From JBBRNH01 sp038230415 (GTDB taxonomy: Bacteria > Bacteroidota > Bacteroidia > Cytophagales > Spirosomataceae): a stretch of DNA of 58,579 nt. Positions within the stretch are counted from its first letter, which is position 1. Each line of letters starts with the position of its first letter. This document shows, in pieces, positions 48,634 to 57,218 of the stretch. The stretch lies in contig JBBRNH010000027.1 in assembly GCA_038230415.1 (NCBI GenBank), positions 1 through 58,579 on the forward strand. Reading direction: 5' to 3'. The notes beneath the pieces were generated by a model. The model ran no database searches and was not told the DNA's origin. It saw only the letters and a list, made by a program, of their open reading frames with translations. The translations under genes and the position numbers were made by a program.

Positions 48634-51459
48634 TTAGTCTTCGCTGACGGGTTCAGTCCCCTGCGCTCCGTTTTTGCCGGTACCGTAAAGCTGATTGAAC
48701 AACAGCTTGAAGGTGCCGTGTGCCTGCGCCCGGAAGGTGATTTCGGGGCCGAAGGCGTAGAATTTACCCGAACCCACCGGAGCCATGAATGCGGCCACGT
48801 TATCCTGCAAATACGACTGCCCCCAGGCCCAGCCACTCCGCAGCGGCTTGGCCGTATCGAACCAGAGCAGGGGTGTCACGGTGCCTTTCGAGATTGCTTC
48901 GGGAGCCAGCTTAAACACCGGACTGGCATCAAAATAAACATCCGTCTGCGTGGGTAGTCCCCAGGTTGTCTGTTGGGTCGAGTCTAAACTCACCCGCAGC
49001 ACACTGCCCGGAATGTAGTATTTCTCGCCCGGCAGTGGTTTTTCCAGTCCGGCAGCGGTCATCTCCGTGAGGGCGCTCTTGACGGGTAGTTTCAGGTGAT
49101 AGGCTAAGTTGGTGCTGCTGCCAATGGTAATCACGTTTCCGCCTGCTTCCAGGAAGGCTTTTATCTGCGGAATTGATTTCTCAGCCGTGATCTTGCCTAA
49201 CAGCGGGCGGTATTCAGCGGGCGTAGTTTCTTCTTTTGGCTCGCGCTCCATCGCACTGAAAATATCATTCTCCTGACCACCCACCGGCGGAATGGCGCGG
49301 GTCACGAATACGATCACGTCGAACTTCTTGCGTAGATTACCCGCGTCGATATCCTGGGCAAAAATAACGTTCATCGGAAAATGATACTGCTCCATCAGCC
49401 AGCGCACCCAGCCCGATGGCATCGAACCGCCGTAGGTATCCCACAGGGCAATCCGCATCGGCGACACTTTAACGAGGGCGGTGGCCGGTTTTTTGGCGAT
49501 GCCTGTAACGTCTAAACCGAGGTCTTTGGCCGATTTGTCTAACAGCGTTTTTGCCTTTGCCGAAGCAGGAATAAAGAAGACCCCGGCCTCAGCCCCCGCT
49601 TTGCCACCCGCTCCGTTGGGGAGCCGATACACCTCAACGCCCGACGCAAGCAGGTCATTTACGGCAATAAACGAGTTGTTGGCTTTGGCACTCAGGAGAT
49701 AGCCCGCGCTGGCGGCCCCGGCCACGCGACCGTCCGGCGATTGAAGTTCGCCAATGGGTAACTTTTTGAACGGGCCATCGAAACCGTCCAGAATCCGGTC
49801 AAAGCGAACGTGCATCAGGTAGGCCAGCGTCCAGCCCGCAGCGTCATACGGGCGAACCGGCGGGCCACCCGGATACTGGAAATCGTTGGGGTGATCCTGC
49901 GGCTCAAACATATCCAAAAGGTGAGGCCGGAACGACTGATCGGCTTTCACCACGTATGAACCTGCCGGGTAGCTTTTGCCCGCCACCGTAAACTCGGCGG
50001 TAGCCTGCTGAACCTGAATACCGGTGCGGATAAGCGCGTTGATAAACTGGATGGCCGTTGAAAAATCGGGCTGGTTGGCCGGGATGATAAACCCACGCGG
50101 ATCGCGCAGAACGGGGGCTTTCATGATCGTATCATAGTATTTCATCGGCATTCCGCCCCCGCGCGGAATGAAGCCGTACTGCGCCAGAGCCGCGTTGGTG
50201 GGCAGCACAACCTTCTTAGGGTCAGACTGATACGCCTGCGTGATGGCATCAATCCGTTTGGGCGACAGACCCCAGGTATCTTTGCTGCCGCGCTCAATCG
50301 AGTTTTTGCCCATCCGGTAGATGTTAAACAGCAGTTCGTCGCGGTAGCGGGCGGCATAGCCCATCACGGCATAATTCAGCGACACCGAGTAGTCAATGGA
50401 TTGCCTGAAGTACCACTTTTGGGGCGTAACCGGAAAGGGCGTATTGCCGTTGGGAATCAGCCGGTTAGGCACCAGCGGAATGTCTTCGGGCGTGGGGCCG
50501 CCGATAATTTCGGTCAGCAGGCCAATCATGTTGTGGAAGTGCGTAGTGGTGCGTAATCCGCCGTTATACCAGGTCGAGAACACCGAACCGCCGAGCCGGG
50601 TAAAGCCGGGTTTGTTTTCGGCATTCAGGCGGTTAATCATGGCCGCGCCGAGGGCATCAATGCCCGTTACCATCAACGGGTCAAAGACGTAGTTGAACGG
50701 GTCGCGGTAGGGCGGGCCAGCCAGCACCGATCCGGCAGGGCCGCGCTGATGGTGGTTATACATGATCTGCGGAATCCATTCGACAAACAACTGCCGGCCA
50801 ATGTTCCGGGTTTCTTTCATGTTCATGATGAAGAAATCGCGGTTGTTGTCGTGACCAATGTATTTCTGATACAACTTGGGCAGGTTATCAAGCGACCGTT
50901 TTTCGGCCTTCGGCTCGCGCATGTACCAGTTCGTGACCAATTCCTGCCCATCGGGGTTGGCGTGGGTAAGCAGCAGAATATCCTCGTTCAGAATCCGCAT
51001 CGTTTCGGCATCGTTCCGGCTCACCAACTGCCAGATCGTTTCAATGAGTTGCATCGTGCCAACGGTCTCGGTGGCGTGTAGCCCGCCGTCAATCCAGACA
51101 ACGGCTTTGCCTTCGGTGGCTAAGGCGCGGGCCTGATCGTCGGTGAGGTTTTCGGCACGGGCGAGTTTCTGGGAAATCTCCTTGTACCGATCCAATTTTT
51201 TCAGGTTCTCCGGCGACGAGATAATCAGCATATACTGGTGTCGGCTTTCTTCGGTCATGCCGATGTCAACCAATTTAACCCGGTCAGAAGCAGCGGCTAT
51301 TTTCTTGAAATAAGCCTCGGTCTGCGTGTAGGTAACAAGCTGGTAGTCGTCACCGATGTTGATGCCAAAATGCTCTTTTGGCGAGGGGATGTTCTGGGCT
51401 ATTGCTGTACTCAGGCTAACCAGGAGTACCAACAGCAGCGAATACGGAGCGTAGCGCAT
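48634..51459 (-). CDS. Secreted M14-family zinc carboxypeptidase-like protein
   Basis: 941 residues from the ATG at 51459, where the signal peptide MRYAPYSLLLVLLVSLSTAIAQ begins; the frame extends 24 codons upstream without a signal. The M14 catalytic domain (about 25-370) has WIDGGLHATETVG (zinc His and Glu), LTHANPDGQELV, and QIMYNHHQRGP (third zinc His). The last 550 residues include a glutamine-amidotransferase-like region (MRIALWDTYGGSMPSGW, AFLEAGGNVITIGSS). It probably trims peptides in the periplasm or outside. Fourth gene of the susC-susD operon, 38 bases after the lipoprotein gene, which points to peptide rather than glycan use. Confidence 0.88.
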   Translation of the reverse strand: MRYAPYSLLLVLLVSLSTAIAQNIPSPKEHFGINIGDDYQLVTYTQTEAYFKKIAAASDRVKLVDIGMTEESRHQYMLIISSPENLKKLDRYKEISQKLARAENLTDDQARALATEGKAVVWIDGGLHATETVGTMQLIETIWQLVSRNDAETMRILNEDILLLTHANPDGQELVTNWYMREPKAEKRSLDNLPKLYQKYIGHDNNRDFFIMNMKETRNIGRQLFVEWIPQIMYNHHQRGPAGSVLAGPPYRDPFNYVFDPLMVTGIDALGAAMINRLNAENKPGFTRLGGSVFSTWYNGGLRTTTHFHNMIGLLTEIIGGPTPEDIPLVPNRLIPNGNTPFPVTPQKWYFRQSIDYSVSLNYAVMGYAARYRDELLFNIYRMGKNSIERGSKDTWGLSPKRIDAITQAYQSDPKKVVLPTNAALAQYGFIPRGGGMPMKYYDTIMKAPVLRDPRGFIIPANQPDFSTAIQFINALIRTGIQVQQATAEFTVAGKSYPAGSYVVKADQSFRPHLLDMFEPQDHPNDFQYPGGPPVRPYDAAGWTLAYLMHVRFDRILDGFDGPFKKLPIGELQSPDGRVAGAASAGYLLSAKANNSFIAVNDLLASGVEVYRLPNGAGGKAGAEAGVFFIPASAKAKTLLDKSAKDLGLDVTGIAKKPATALVKVSPMRIALWDTYGGSMPSGWVRWLMEQYHFPMNVIFAQDIDAGNLRKKFDVIVFVTRAIPPVGGQENDIFSAMEREPKEETTPAEYRPLLGKITAEKSIPQIKAFLEAGGNVITIGSSTNLAYHLKLPVKSALTEMTAAGLEKPLPGEKYYIPGSVLRVSLDSTQQTTWGLPTQTDVYFDASPVFKLAPEAISKGTVTPLLWFDTAKPLRSGWAWGQSYLQDNVAAFMAPVGSGKFYAFGPEITFRAQAHGTFKLLFNQLYGTGKNGAQGTEPVSED

Positions 51460-51497
51460 TATTGAGGGTTGTTTGAAATGTACTGTTGATTGGATTA

Positions 51498-52124
51498 TTA
51501 TTTCTTCCGAAAGCGCACACCAACCCGGCAATCACCGACTTCGCCCCGCGCTTCATCGCACACGTTTTCCTGGAAACCGGCAATCTGGCGACCATCGGCT
51601 AAGTTGAGAATGAATTTAAAGACGAAGTAGTCATTCTGAACCACCGTGCCGAGATTCGTGCCGGTGAATGTAGCTAATTGAGCCGCCGTAACGGTAAAGA
51701 TTTTGGGAAACTCCGTAACCGTTGCATACAGTTTATCCGTTGTACCCACCCGGCTCGGCAACGGAAACTGGGTTACGCTGGGATAAATACCGCCCGGCTG
51801 AGACACCACAATCGGATAGGCGGGATTGCCCGTTGCCGGGGCCTTCACAAAGCCCAGATACACCTCGATTGATTTGACTTCGGCCCGGCCAAAGCCTTCC
51901 CATTTTAACGTGTATTCAAATTCCTGTGCGCCCAGATTAGTAGCGCCGAGGTCAAAAAAAGACGTGTTCGATGTCGCAATGGTCGGTAGGGCCGATTTGC
52001 TGATGTTGACCGCCACGAGCGGAACGGCGGTGTAGGCCCAGTTTTCCCAAACGTAGTTTTCGGTTTTGCAGGCATCGAGCAAAACCAATGAGAGAAGCGA
52101 ACTGTATAAAATGAGTTTTTTCAT
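51498..52124 (-). CDS. Hypothetical lipoprotein in the SusCD operon
   Basis: 208 residues; signal peptide with lipobox LLDAC, so Cys19 would be lipidated. The mature part is beta-rich (LGAQEFEYTLKWEGFGRAEV, VKSIEVYLGFVKAP, QNDYFVFKFILNLADGRQIA). No named family recognised. It lies 15 bases after susD and 38 before the M14 gene. Position matches that of surface ligand-binding (SusE/F-like) lipoproteins of such operons, so a role in binding the imported substrate is plausible. Confidence 0.72.
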   Translation of the reverse strand: MKKLILYSSLLSLVLLDACKTENYVWENWAYTAVPLVAVNISKSALPTIATSNTSFFDLGATNLGAQEFEYTLKWEGFGRAEVKSIEVYLGFVKAPATGNPAYPIVVSQPGGIYPSVTQFPLPSRVGTTDKLYATVTEFPKIFTVTAAQLATFTGTNLGTVVQNDYFVFKFILNLADGRQIAGFQENVCDEARGEVGDCRVGVRFRKK

Positions 52125-52139
52125 GAGTTTAACGAAGGA

Positions 52140-53738
52140 TTACTTATCCCAGAAAACGGGCGTTGTCTGCTGGGCGGTCTGTAATTGAGAGGCTTTGTCG
52201 GAGACGTTCGAGTTGGTCGAAAGCTCGGTTACGGAGTAGGTCAGACGCAACGGAAACGTGTTCAACGGCGCAATGGGGGCGGGCAACACCGGCAAACCCG
52301 TTCGGCGGTAGTCGTTGTAGGCTTCCATACCGTTTCCGTAGAGAGCAATGTATTTCTGGGTCATCACGGCGTTCAGCTTCCCGTCGGCATTGGCAGCATC
52401 GTATTGAGCCGTTCGGTTCGTCACAAACGAGGTGCTGGTTGCCGTTGCCAAAGCCGGGGCCGAATTACCGCCCGATGTAGCAATGGTGTTGATGGTGCTC
52501 AGATTAGCCGTAATGCCCTCCTGAAACAACTGCCGCGCATCGCCCGCCGTGCCTAACGTCAGCGCGGCTTCGGCCAGGCTAAACTTTACCATCGCGTTGG
52601 TGATAAATGGCAACACACCGCCCCCGCTGCCATCGGTATTGGTCACAACTTTGGGCGTGGCCGTTGCCCCCGAATTGGTGATAAACACGTTAGCCGCTGT
52701 CAGGTTGTTAATCGGGCTGGCATCATAGATTCCCCCCGCCGGATAGACCCCAACCGTTGCCCGCAGCGACTGATCATTGGGCGCAGCCGTGGCATCGCCC
52801 GTGTAACGACCGAAATAGCCGTTGCCCGTTGGCGTGAAACCAACCGTGTAGTTTGACGTTTGCCGATAAAAATAATACCGGATGCGCGGGTCGTCGGCGG
52901 CAAACAACCGCTCCATAAAATTCTGACTCATGTAGAACACCTTCGTTCCCTGGTATTCGCTGCGGTGCCAGGGATGGCGGTTGGCGGGTGTCTCGCTGGT
53001 GCCGAACCGGAACGCAAAATCCTGGGCGTTGGTCGTAATCAACGGTGCGTTGGCCGTCAGCAGGGCCGAAATGCCGGCTTTAGCTTTGTCGGGCTGCACC
53101 AACCGAATTTGATTGAACAGCTTTACTTTCAGTGAGTTACCCATCCTGATCCAGGCCGCTTTGTCGCCTTTGTAGATAATATCGGCGGTAGCGGGCTGAA
53201 TCGAAAAAGCACCTTTGTTGGCATCGGCCAATGCCTCGTCAATCAAAACAAAGAGCTTGTCGTAAATCACGGCCCCGCTCTCAAAAACCGGGTCTTCGGT
53301 GCTCGGCCCCTTTGCCGAATCGCGGTACGGAATGTCGCCCCACATATCAACCATCAGGCTATAGAGATAGGCTTTTTGCAGCTTGGCGATAGACACATAA
53401 TCCCAGCGGTTCAGCCGCGTTCCCTCGCGGATGATGGTCTCGATGTCGTTCAGCACCTGAGTATAGAGCGAGTTCCAGGATGATTGGTAATCAGTGCCAT
53501 CCTGAAAGTTGCGACTGGCGGCAATGGTGAACGTATGCTGCATCACAATGGACGTACCCTGGTTGATGTCGCGCATACTACCCGCCATGGATACCTGCGT
53601 GGCGGGCAAAAGCAGTTCCAAAACCGGCGTTGTGGGGTTGTTGGGGTCGTCGTTAATGTTGACGAAATCGTTGCACGAACCCGCTACCAGCAGGAGACCC
53701 AGCAAGGCAACGGTCCGTAAGGTGATTATGACTTTCAT
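52140..53738 (-). CDS. SusD/RagB-family nutrient-binding outer-membrane lipoprotein
   Basis: 532 residues; lipobox GSC with Cys22, then NDFVNINDDPNNPTTPVLEL, the usual start of the SusD-like_2 branch. TPR-like helices follow (YVSIAKLQKAYLYSLMVDMW, GDIPYRDSAKG), and the C-terminal part has AALTLGTAGDARQLFQEGI and YIALYGNGMEAYNDYRRTG, standard SusD features. It forms the lid of the SusC transporter and binds ligand at the cell surface. It begins 33 bases after the susC stop. Confidence 0.93.
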   Translation of the reverse strand: MKVIITLRTVALLGLLLVAGSCNDFVNINDDPNNPTTPVLELLLPATQVSMAGSMRDINQGTSIVMQHTFTIAASRNFQDGTDYQSSWNSLYTQVLNDIETIIREGTRLNRWDYVSIAKLQKAYLYSLMVDMWGDIPYRDSAKGPSTEDPVFESGAVIYDKLFVLIDEALADANKGAFSIQPATADIIYKGDKAAWIRMGNSLKVKLFNQIRLVQPDKAKAGISALLTANAPLITTNAQDFAFRFGTSETPANRHPWHRSEYQGTKVFYMSQNFMERLFAADDPRIRYYFYRQTSNYTVGFTPTGNGYFGRYTGDATAAPNDQSLRATVGVYPAGGIYDASPINNLTAANVFITNSGATATPKVVTNTDGSGGGVLPFITNAMVKFSLAEAALTLGTAGDARQLFQEGITANLSTINTIATSGGNSAPALATATSTSFVTNRTAQYDAANADGKLNAVMTQKYIALYGNGMEAYNDYRRTGLPVLPAPIAPLNTFPLRLTYSVTELSTNSNVSDKASQLQTAQQTTPVFWDK

Positions 53739-53771
53739 GCGAATGATGTTCAGTTTGAGGGTGAGTAGATT

Positions 53772-56700
53772 TTAGAAACTAAACCGCAGGTTCACACCCA
53801 TTCGGCGGGTGGTTGGAATCCCGATAAAGTCGAAGCCCTGCGAGTTGCCCGCCCCCAGCGAACTGACTTCGGGGTCGAAGTTGAGGTACTTTGGGAAGTT
53901 CGGAGCCAGATACCACAGGTTGCGCCCGCTCAACGACAGCACCACCGCACCAAACGGCGTTTTCGACAGCCATTTCTTGGGCATCTGATACCCCAACGAC
54001 ACCTCCCGAAGCCGGAAAACCGTGGCATCGAACACGTTCACCTCTGCCGCGCCCCCCGGCCCAAAACCGCCGGAGAAATAATAGTCGGCCACAGCAATGC
54101 CAATGTTATTCGGGATTTTCTTGCCATCGGCCCCCAAAATGGGTTTCAGCGTGTTCACATCGCCCAGCACACCCGGCCCAACCAATATGGCTTCGCGGTC
54201 TTCGGTGTCGCGGGTGGCTCCCCGGCTCAGGAGTTCATACGCCGTGAACGAATACATATCCCCGCCTTTTTTCCAGTCAAACAACGCGCTCAACGTCAGC
54301 CCTTTGTAGGTAAACGTGTTGGTTACGCCCAGAATAAAATCGGGGTTGGGGTTGCCGATGGCCGTTGTTTTGCCGCTCAAAATGGGTTTGCCCGTGTTGG
54401 GGTTCACCAGCAGATTGCCCTCGTCGTCGCGGGCGTAGGTTGACCCCCGAATCTGGCCGTAGGGCTGCCCGGCAATGTGAACACTCCCCAAATCGGAGAA
54501 GCCGCCGTAGGGCAATTCGCTCAAGGCACCAATGTCGCGGATAATATTCCGGTTGCGGGTAAAAGCCGCCGTAATGTCCCACGTAAAGCCGTTATCGAGC
54601 TTGATGGGCTTGGCGTTCAGGCCAATTTCAACGCCTTCGTTCGACGACTTGCCGAGGTTAATCACCCGCTGCGTGTAGCCCGTTGACGGGGCGGCATTGA
54701 CGGTGAAAATCTGCGACGTACTGATCTTATTGTAGTATGTGATGTCGAGTCCAAGCCGGTTATTGAAAAACTGCAATTCCGTACCCAATTCGAGTTCGGT
54801 GATAAACTCCGGCTTCAACAGGGCGTTCGCCAACAGGTCAGACTCGGTCAGGGTGCTTTGGCCCACGAAGGGCGAGGCAATGCCGCCCACGCCGGTTCCG
54901 GCCCCCAAAATTGGGTTGGCGATATAGACGGTTTGGGTTTGGTACGGCGTGGCTTCGTTCCCGACCTGAGTATAGCCCGCCCGGAGCTTCCCAAACGACA
55001 AAATGTTTTTGGGCATTTTGAAGGCTTCCGTAAAAATCAACGAGCCGCTGGCCCCGCCGTAGAGGTAACTCCGGTTGCTGGCGGGCAGCGTTGACGACAC
55101 ATCGTTGCGGGCCACGAGGTTCAGGAAAGCGAAGTTTTTGTAGTCAAGCGAGATGTCGGTAAAAAAAGCGAAGTACCGTTGCTTGAAATTATTCCGGTTG
55201 TTGGGCAGCACGCGCGGAATGGTTACGCTGGTGTTATTCAGCGAGTTAATGCCCCTGAAAATAATACCGTCGCCAAACACAACCTGCCGTTCGGTCAGGC
55301 GTTGGTTCACGTTGTTGCCCACAATGGCTTTCAGGCCAATGCTTGGGGTAAGCTGTTTTGTGGCCGTCACGAGCAGCGTATTGTCTAACTCCTGCCGGTA
55401 AATATTGTCGTTGGTGATGTTGCCGTTCGGGAAATAATCGCCCCCTTTGCCGTTCACCACCAAGCGCCGGTCGGTGTAGGCATTGAAGCCAATCGTGTTT
55501 TGCACATTGAGCCAGGGCAGCGGGTCAACGCCCACCACCACGTTGCCGTAGTAGCGATCTACTTTGCTGGTGGTGGGGCTGTTGACCACCGACCAATACG
55601 GGTTATCCGTGCCAACGCGGTCATACACGTTGTTGCCGTTCAAGGGGTTGGTGTTGGGGAAACCCGTCAGGTCGTAGCTCGTTGGCACAAACATCAAAAT
55701 ATCCAGGATTGACGCACCGTTGCCGTTGGCCGCCGTTACCTGGGGAGACCGCTGTGTGGTGTTGACGTAGTTTAACGCGCCACTGACGTAGAATTTGTTG
55801 TCTAACTGGGCGTTGCCGCCAATGTTTACCCCCGTTCGGGTGATTTCGTTCTCCCGCACAACGCCCTGATTGCCCGTCCGCGACAGGCCAACGGTGAAGT
55901 TTCCTTTTGAGCTACCCGTCGAAACCGAGAGCGCGTTCTCGAATACGTTGCCTTGCCGGAAGAAATTTTTGGCGTTATACTGACCATACGACTGATACGG
56001 CACCTGAATCGGCGTGATGCCATCGGCCTGATAAATCTGCGGAAACACCGCCGACGTGTAGCGGTTGTTGGTGGTGAGCGGGTGCGGAATGGTTTCGCGG
56101 GTTGGAATCAGGCTCTGGAACCCGGCGTAGGCTGGCCCCCACGAGCCAAACACCCCACTGCGGTAGTCGAAGTTGGTACCTTGCCCGTATTTGGTCTGGT
56201 ACTCTGGCAAACCAGCAACGGTCTCGGTCGAGTAGCCCAGGTTATAGGTAATCTCCAACCCTTTTTTGCTCTGGCTTTTTCCGGCTTTGGTGGTAATGAT
56301 AATGGCCCCGTTGGCCGCTCGCGAACCGTAGAGTGCGGCAGCGGCTGCTCCTTTCAACACGGTCAGCGTCAGGATGTTGTTGGGGTCAATGTCGAACGCC
56401 CGGTTGGTAACGGTTGACCCACCCACGAAGCCATCAGGATTGCCAAAACTCGAATTATCGAACGGCACACCGTCCACCACAAACAGGGGTTGGTTGTTGT
56501 TGCCGAGCGACGAGTTACCGCGAATGGTGATGTTGGTGGCCCCGCCAGCCGCCCCGCCCGACCCCTGAATGTTTACGCCCGCTACCTTACCCGTCAGAGC
56601 GCGAAGTGGGTCAGGTTCAGAGCGTTGCGCGAGCTTGGTTGCGTCGAGCGTCGTAACCGAGTAGCCCAGTGCGTTTTTGTCGCGCTTGATACCGGCGGCT

Positions 56701-57014
56701 GTTACAACCACCTCACTGAGTTGCTTGGTATCGGCAATCAATGTTACGTCAATCGTTTCCTGATTACCGACCGCGATTTCCTGTGATTGAAACCCGACTG
56801 ATGAGAACACCAACGTCGTTTTTTTGTCGGGAATAGTCAGTTGGTAGGTTCCCTGGGCATCGGTCGTTGTACCGACTGTACTCCCTTTTACGGTAATGGT
56901 TGTGCCAGGCAGGACGGCTCTGGCGGCATCGGTCACTTTCCCCCTGACAACGCGCTGTTGGGCTACCGAAATCAGGGGGAAAAACAGGGCAAAGACGAGT
57001 ACATATACTTTCAT
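53772..57014 (-). CDS. SusC/RagA-family TonB-linked outer-membrane transporter
   Basis: 1080 residues. Signal peptide MKVYVLVFALFFPLISVAQQ. About 21-95 is the carboxypeptidase-like DUF4480 domain (VRGKVTDAARAVLPGTTITV). About 100-240 is the plug with SEVVVTAAGIKRDKNALGYS and ALTGKVAGVNIQGSGGAAGG, then QPLFVVDGVPFDN, all SusC landmarks. The remainder is the beta-barrel, ending MGVNLRFSF with terminal Phe. First gene of a four-gene unit with susD, a lipoprotein and an M14 peptidase; the ligand is probably peptide or protein-derived. The 204 bases upstream (57015-57218) are AT-rich and must hold its promoter, though no exact TAnnTTTG box was seen. Confidence 0.95.
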   Translation of the reverse strand: MKVYVLVFALFFPLISVAQQRVVRGKVTDAARAVLPGTTITVKGSTVGTTTDAQGTYQLTIPDKKTTLVFSSVGFQSQEIAVGNQETIDVTLIADTKQLSEVVVTAAGIKRDKNALGYSVTTLDATKLAQRSEPDPLRALTGKVAGVNIQGSGGAAGGATNITIRGNSSLGNNNQPLFVVDGVPFDNSSFGNPDGFVGGSTVTNRAFDIDPNNILTLTVLKGAAAAALYGSRAANGAIIITTKAGKSQSKKGLEITYNLGYSTETVAGLPEYQTKYGQGTNFDYRSGVFGSWGPAYAGFQSLIPTRETIPHPLTTNNRYTSAVFPQIYQADGITPIQVPYQSYGQYNAKNFFRQGNVFENALSVSTGSSKGNFTVGLSRTGNQGVVRENEITRTGVNIGGNAQLDNKFYVSGALNYVNTTQRSPQVTAANGNGASILDILMFVPTSYDLTGFPNTNPLNGNNVYDRVGTDNPYWSVVNSPTTSKVDRYYGNVVVGVDPLPWLNVQNTIGFNAYTDRRLVVNGKGGDYFPNGNITNDNIYRQELDNTLLVTATKQLTPSIGLKAIVGNNVNQRLTERQVVFGDGIIFRGINSLNNTSVTIPRVLPNNRNNFKQRYFAFFTDISLDYKNFAFLNLVARNDVSSTLPASNRSYLYGGASGSLIFTEAFKMPKNILSFGKLRAGYTQVGNEATPYQTQTVYIANPILGAGTGVGGIASPFVGQSTLTESDLLANALLKPEFITELELGTELQFFNNRLGLDITYYNKISTSQIFTVNAAPSTGYTQRVINLGKSSNEGVEIGLNAKPIKLDNGFTWDITAAFTRNRNIIRDIGALSELPYGGFSDLGSVHIAGQPYGQIRGSTYARDDEGNLLVNPNTGKPILSGKTTAIGNPNPDFILGVTNTFTYKGLTLSALFDWKKGGDMYSFTAYELLSRGATRDTEDREAILVGPGVLGDVNTLKPILGADGKKIPNNIGIAVADYYFSGGFGPGGAAEVNVFDATVFRLREVSLGYQMPKKWLSKTPFGAVVLSLSGRNLWYLAPNFPKYLNFDPEVSSLGAGNSQGFDFIGIPTTRRMGVNLRFSF

Positions 57015-57218
57015 AAAATTTTGAACATGGGATTATGAAGAACGGAATAATAGCCGAAAAATAAGGTACAAGTATAAATTTTATATTTCACTAAATGGAA
57101 CAATATGCAAATAAAATTTTGATGGATTCAATTGTTGCAACATAATCGTTGTTTATTCCTGTGAAGTGCCATCGAGAAAGCAGAATAGCCACGGGCAATT
57201 ACCAGACCGCTTATTGAT

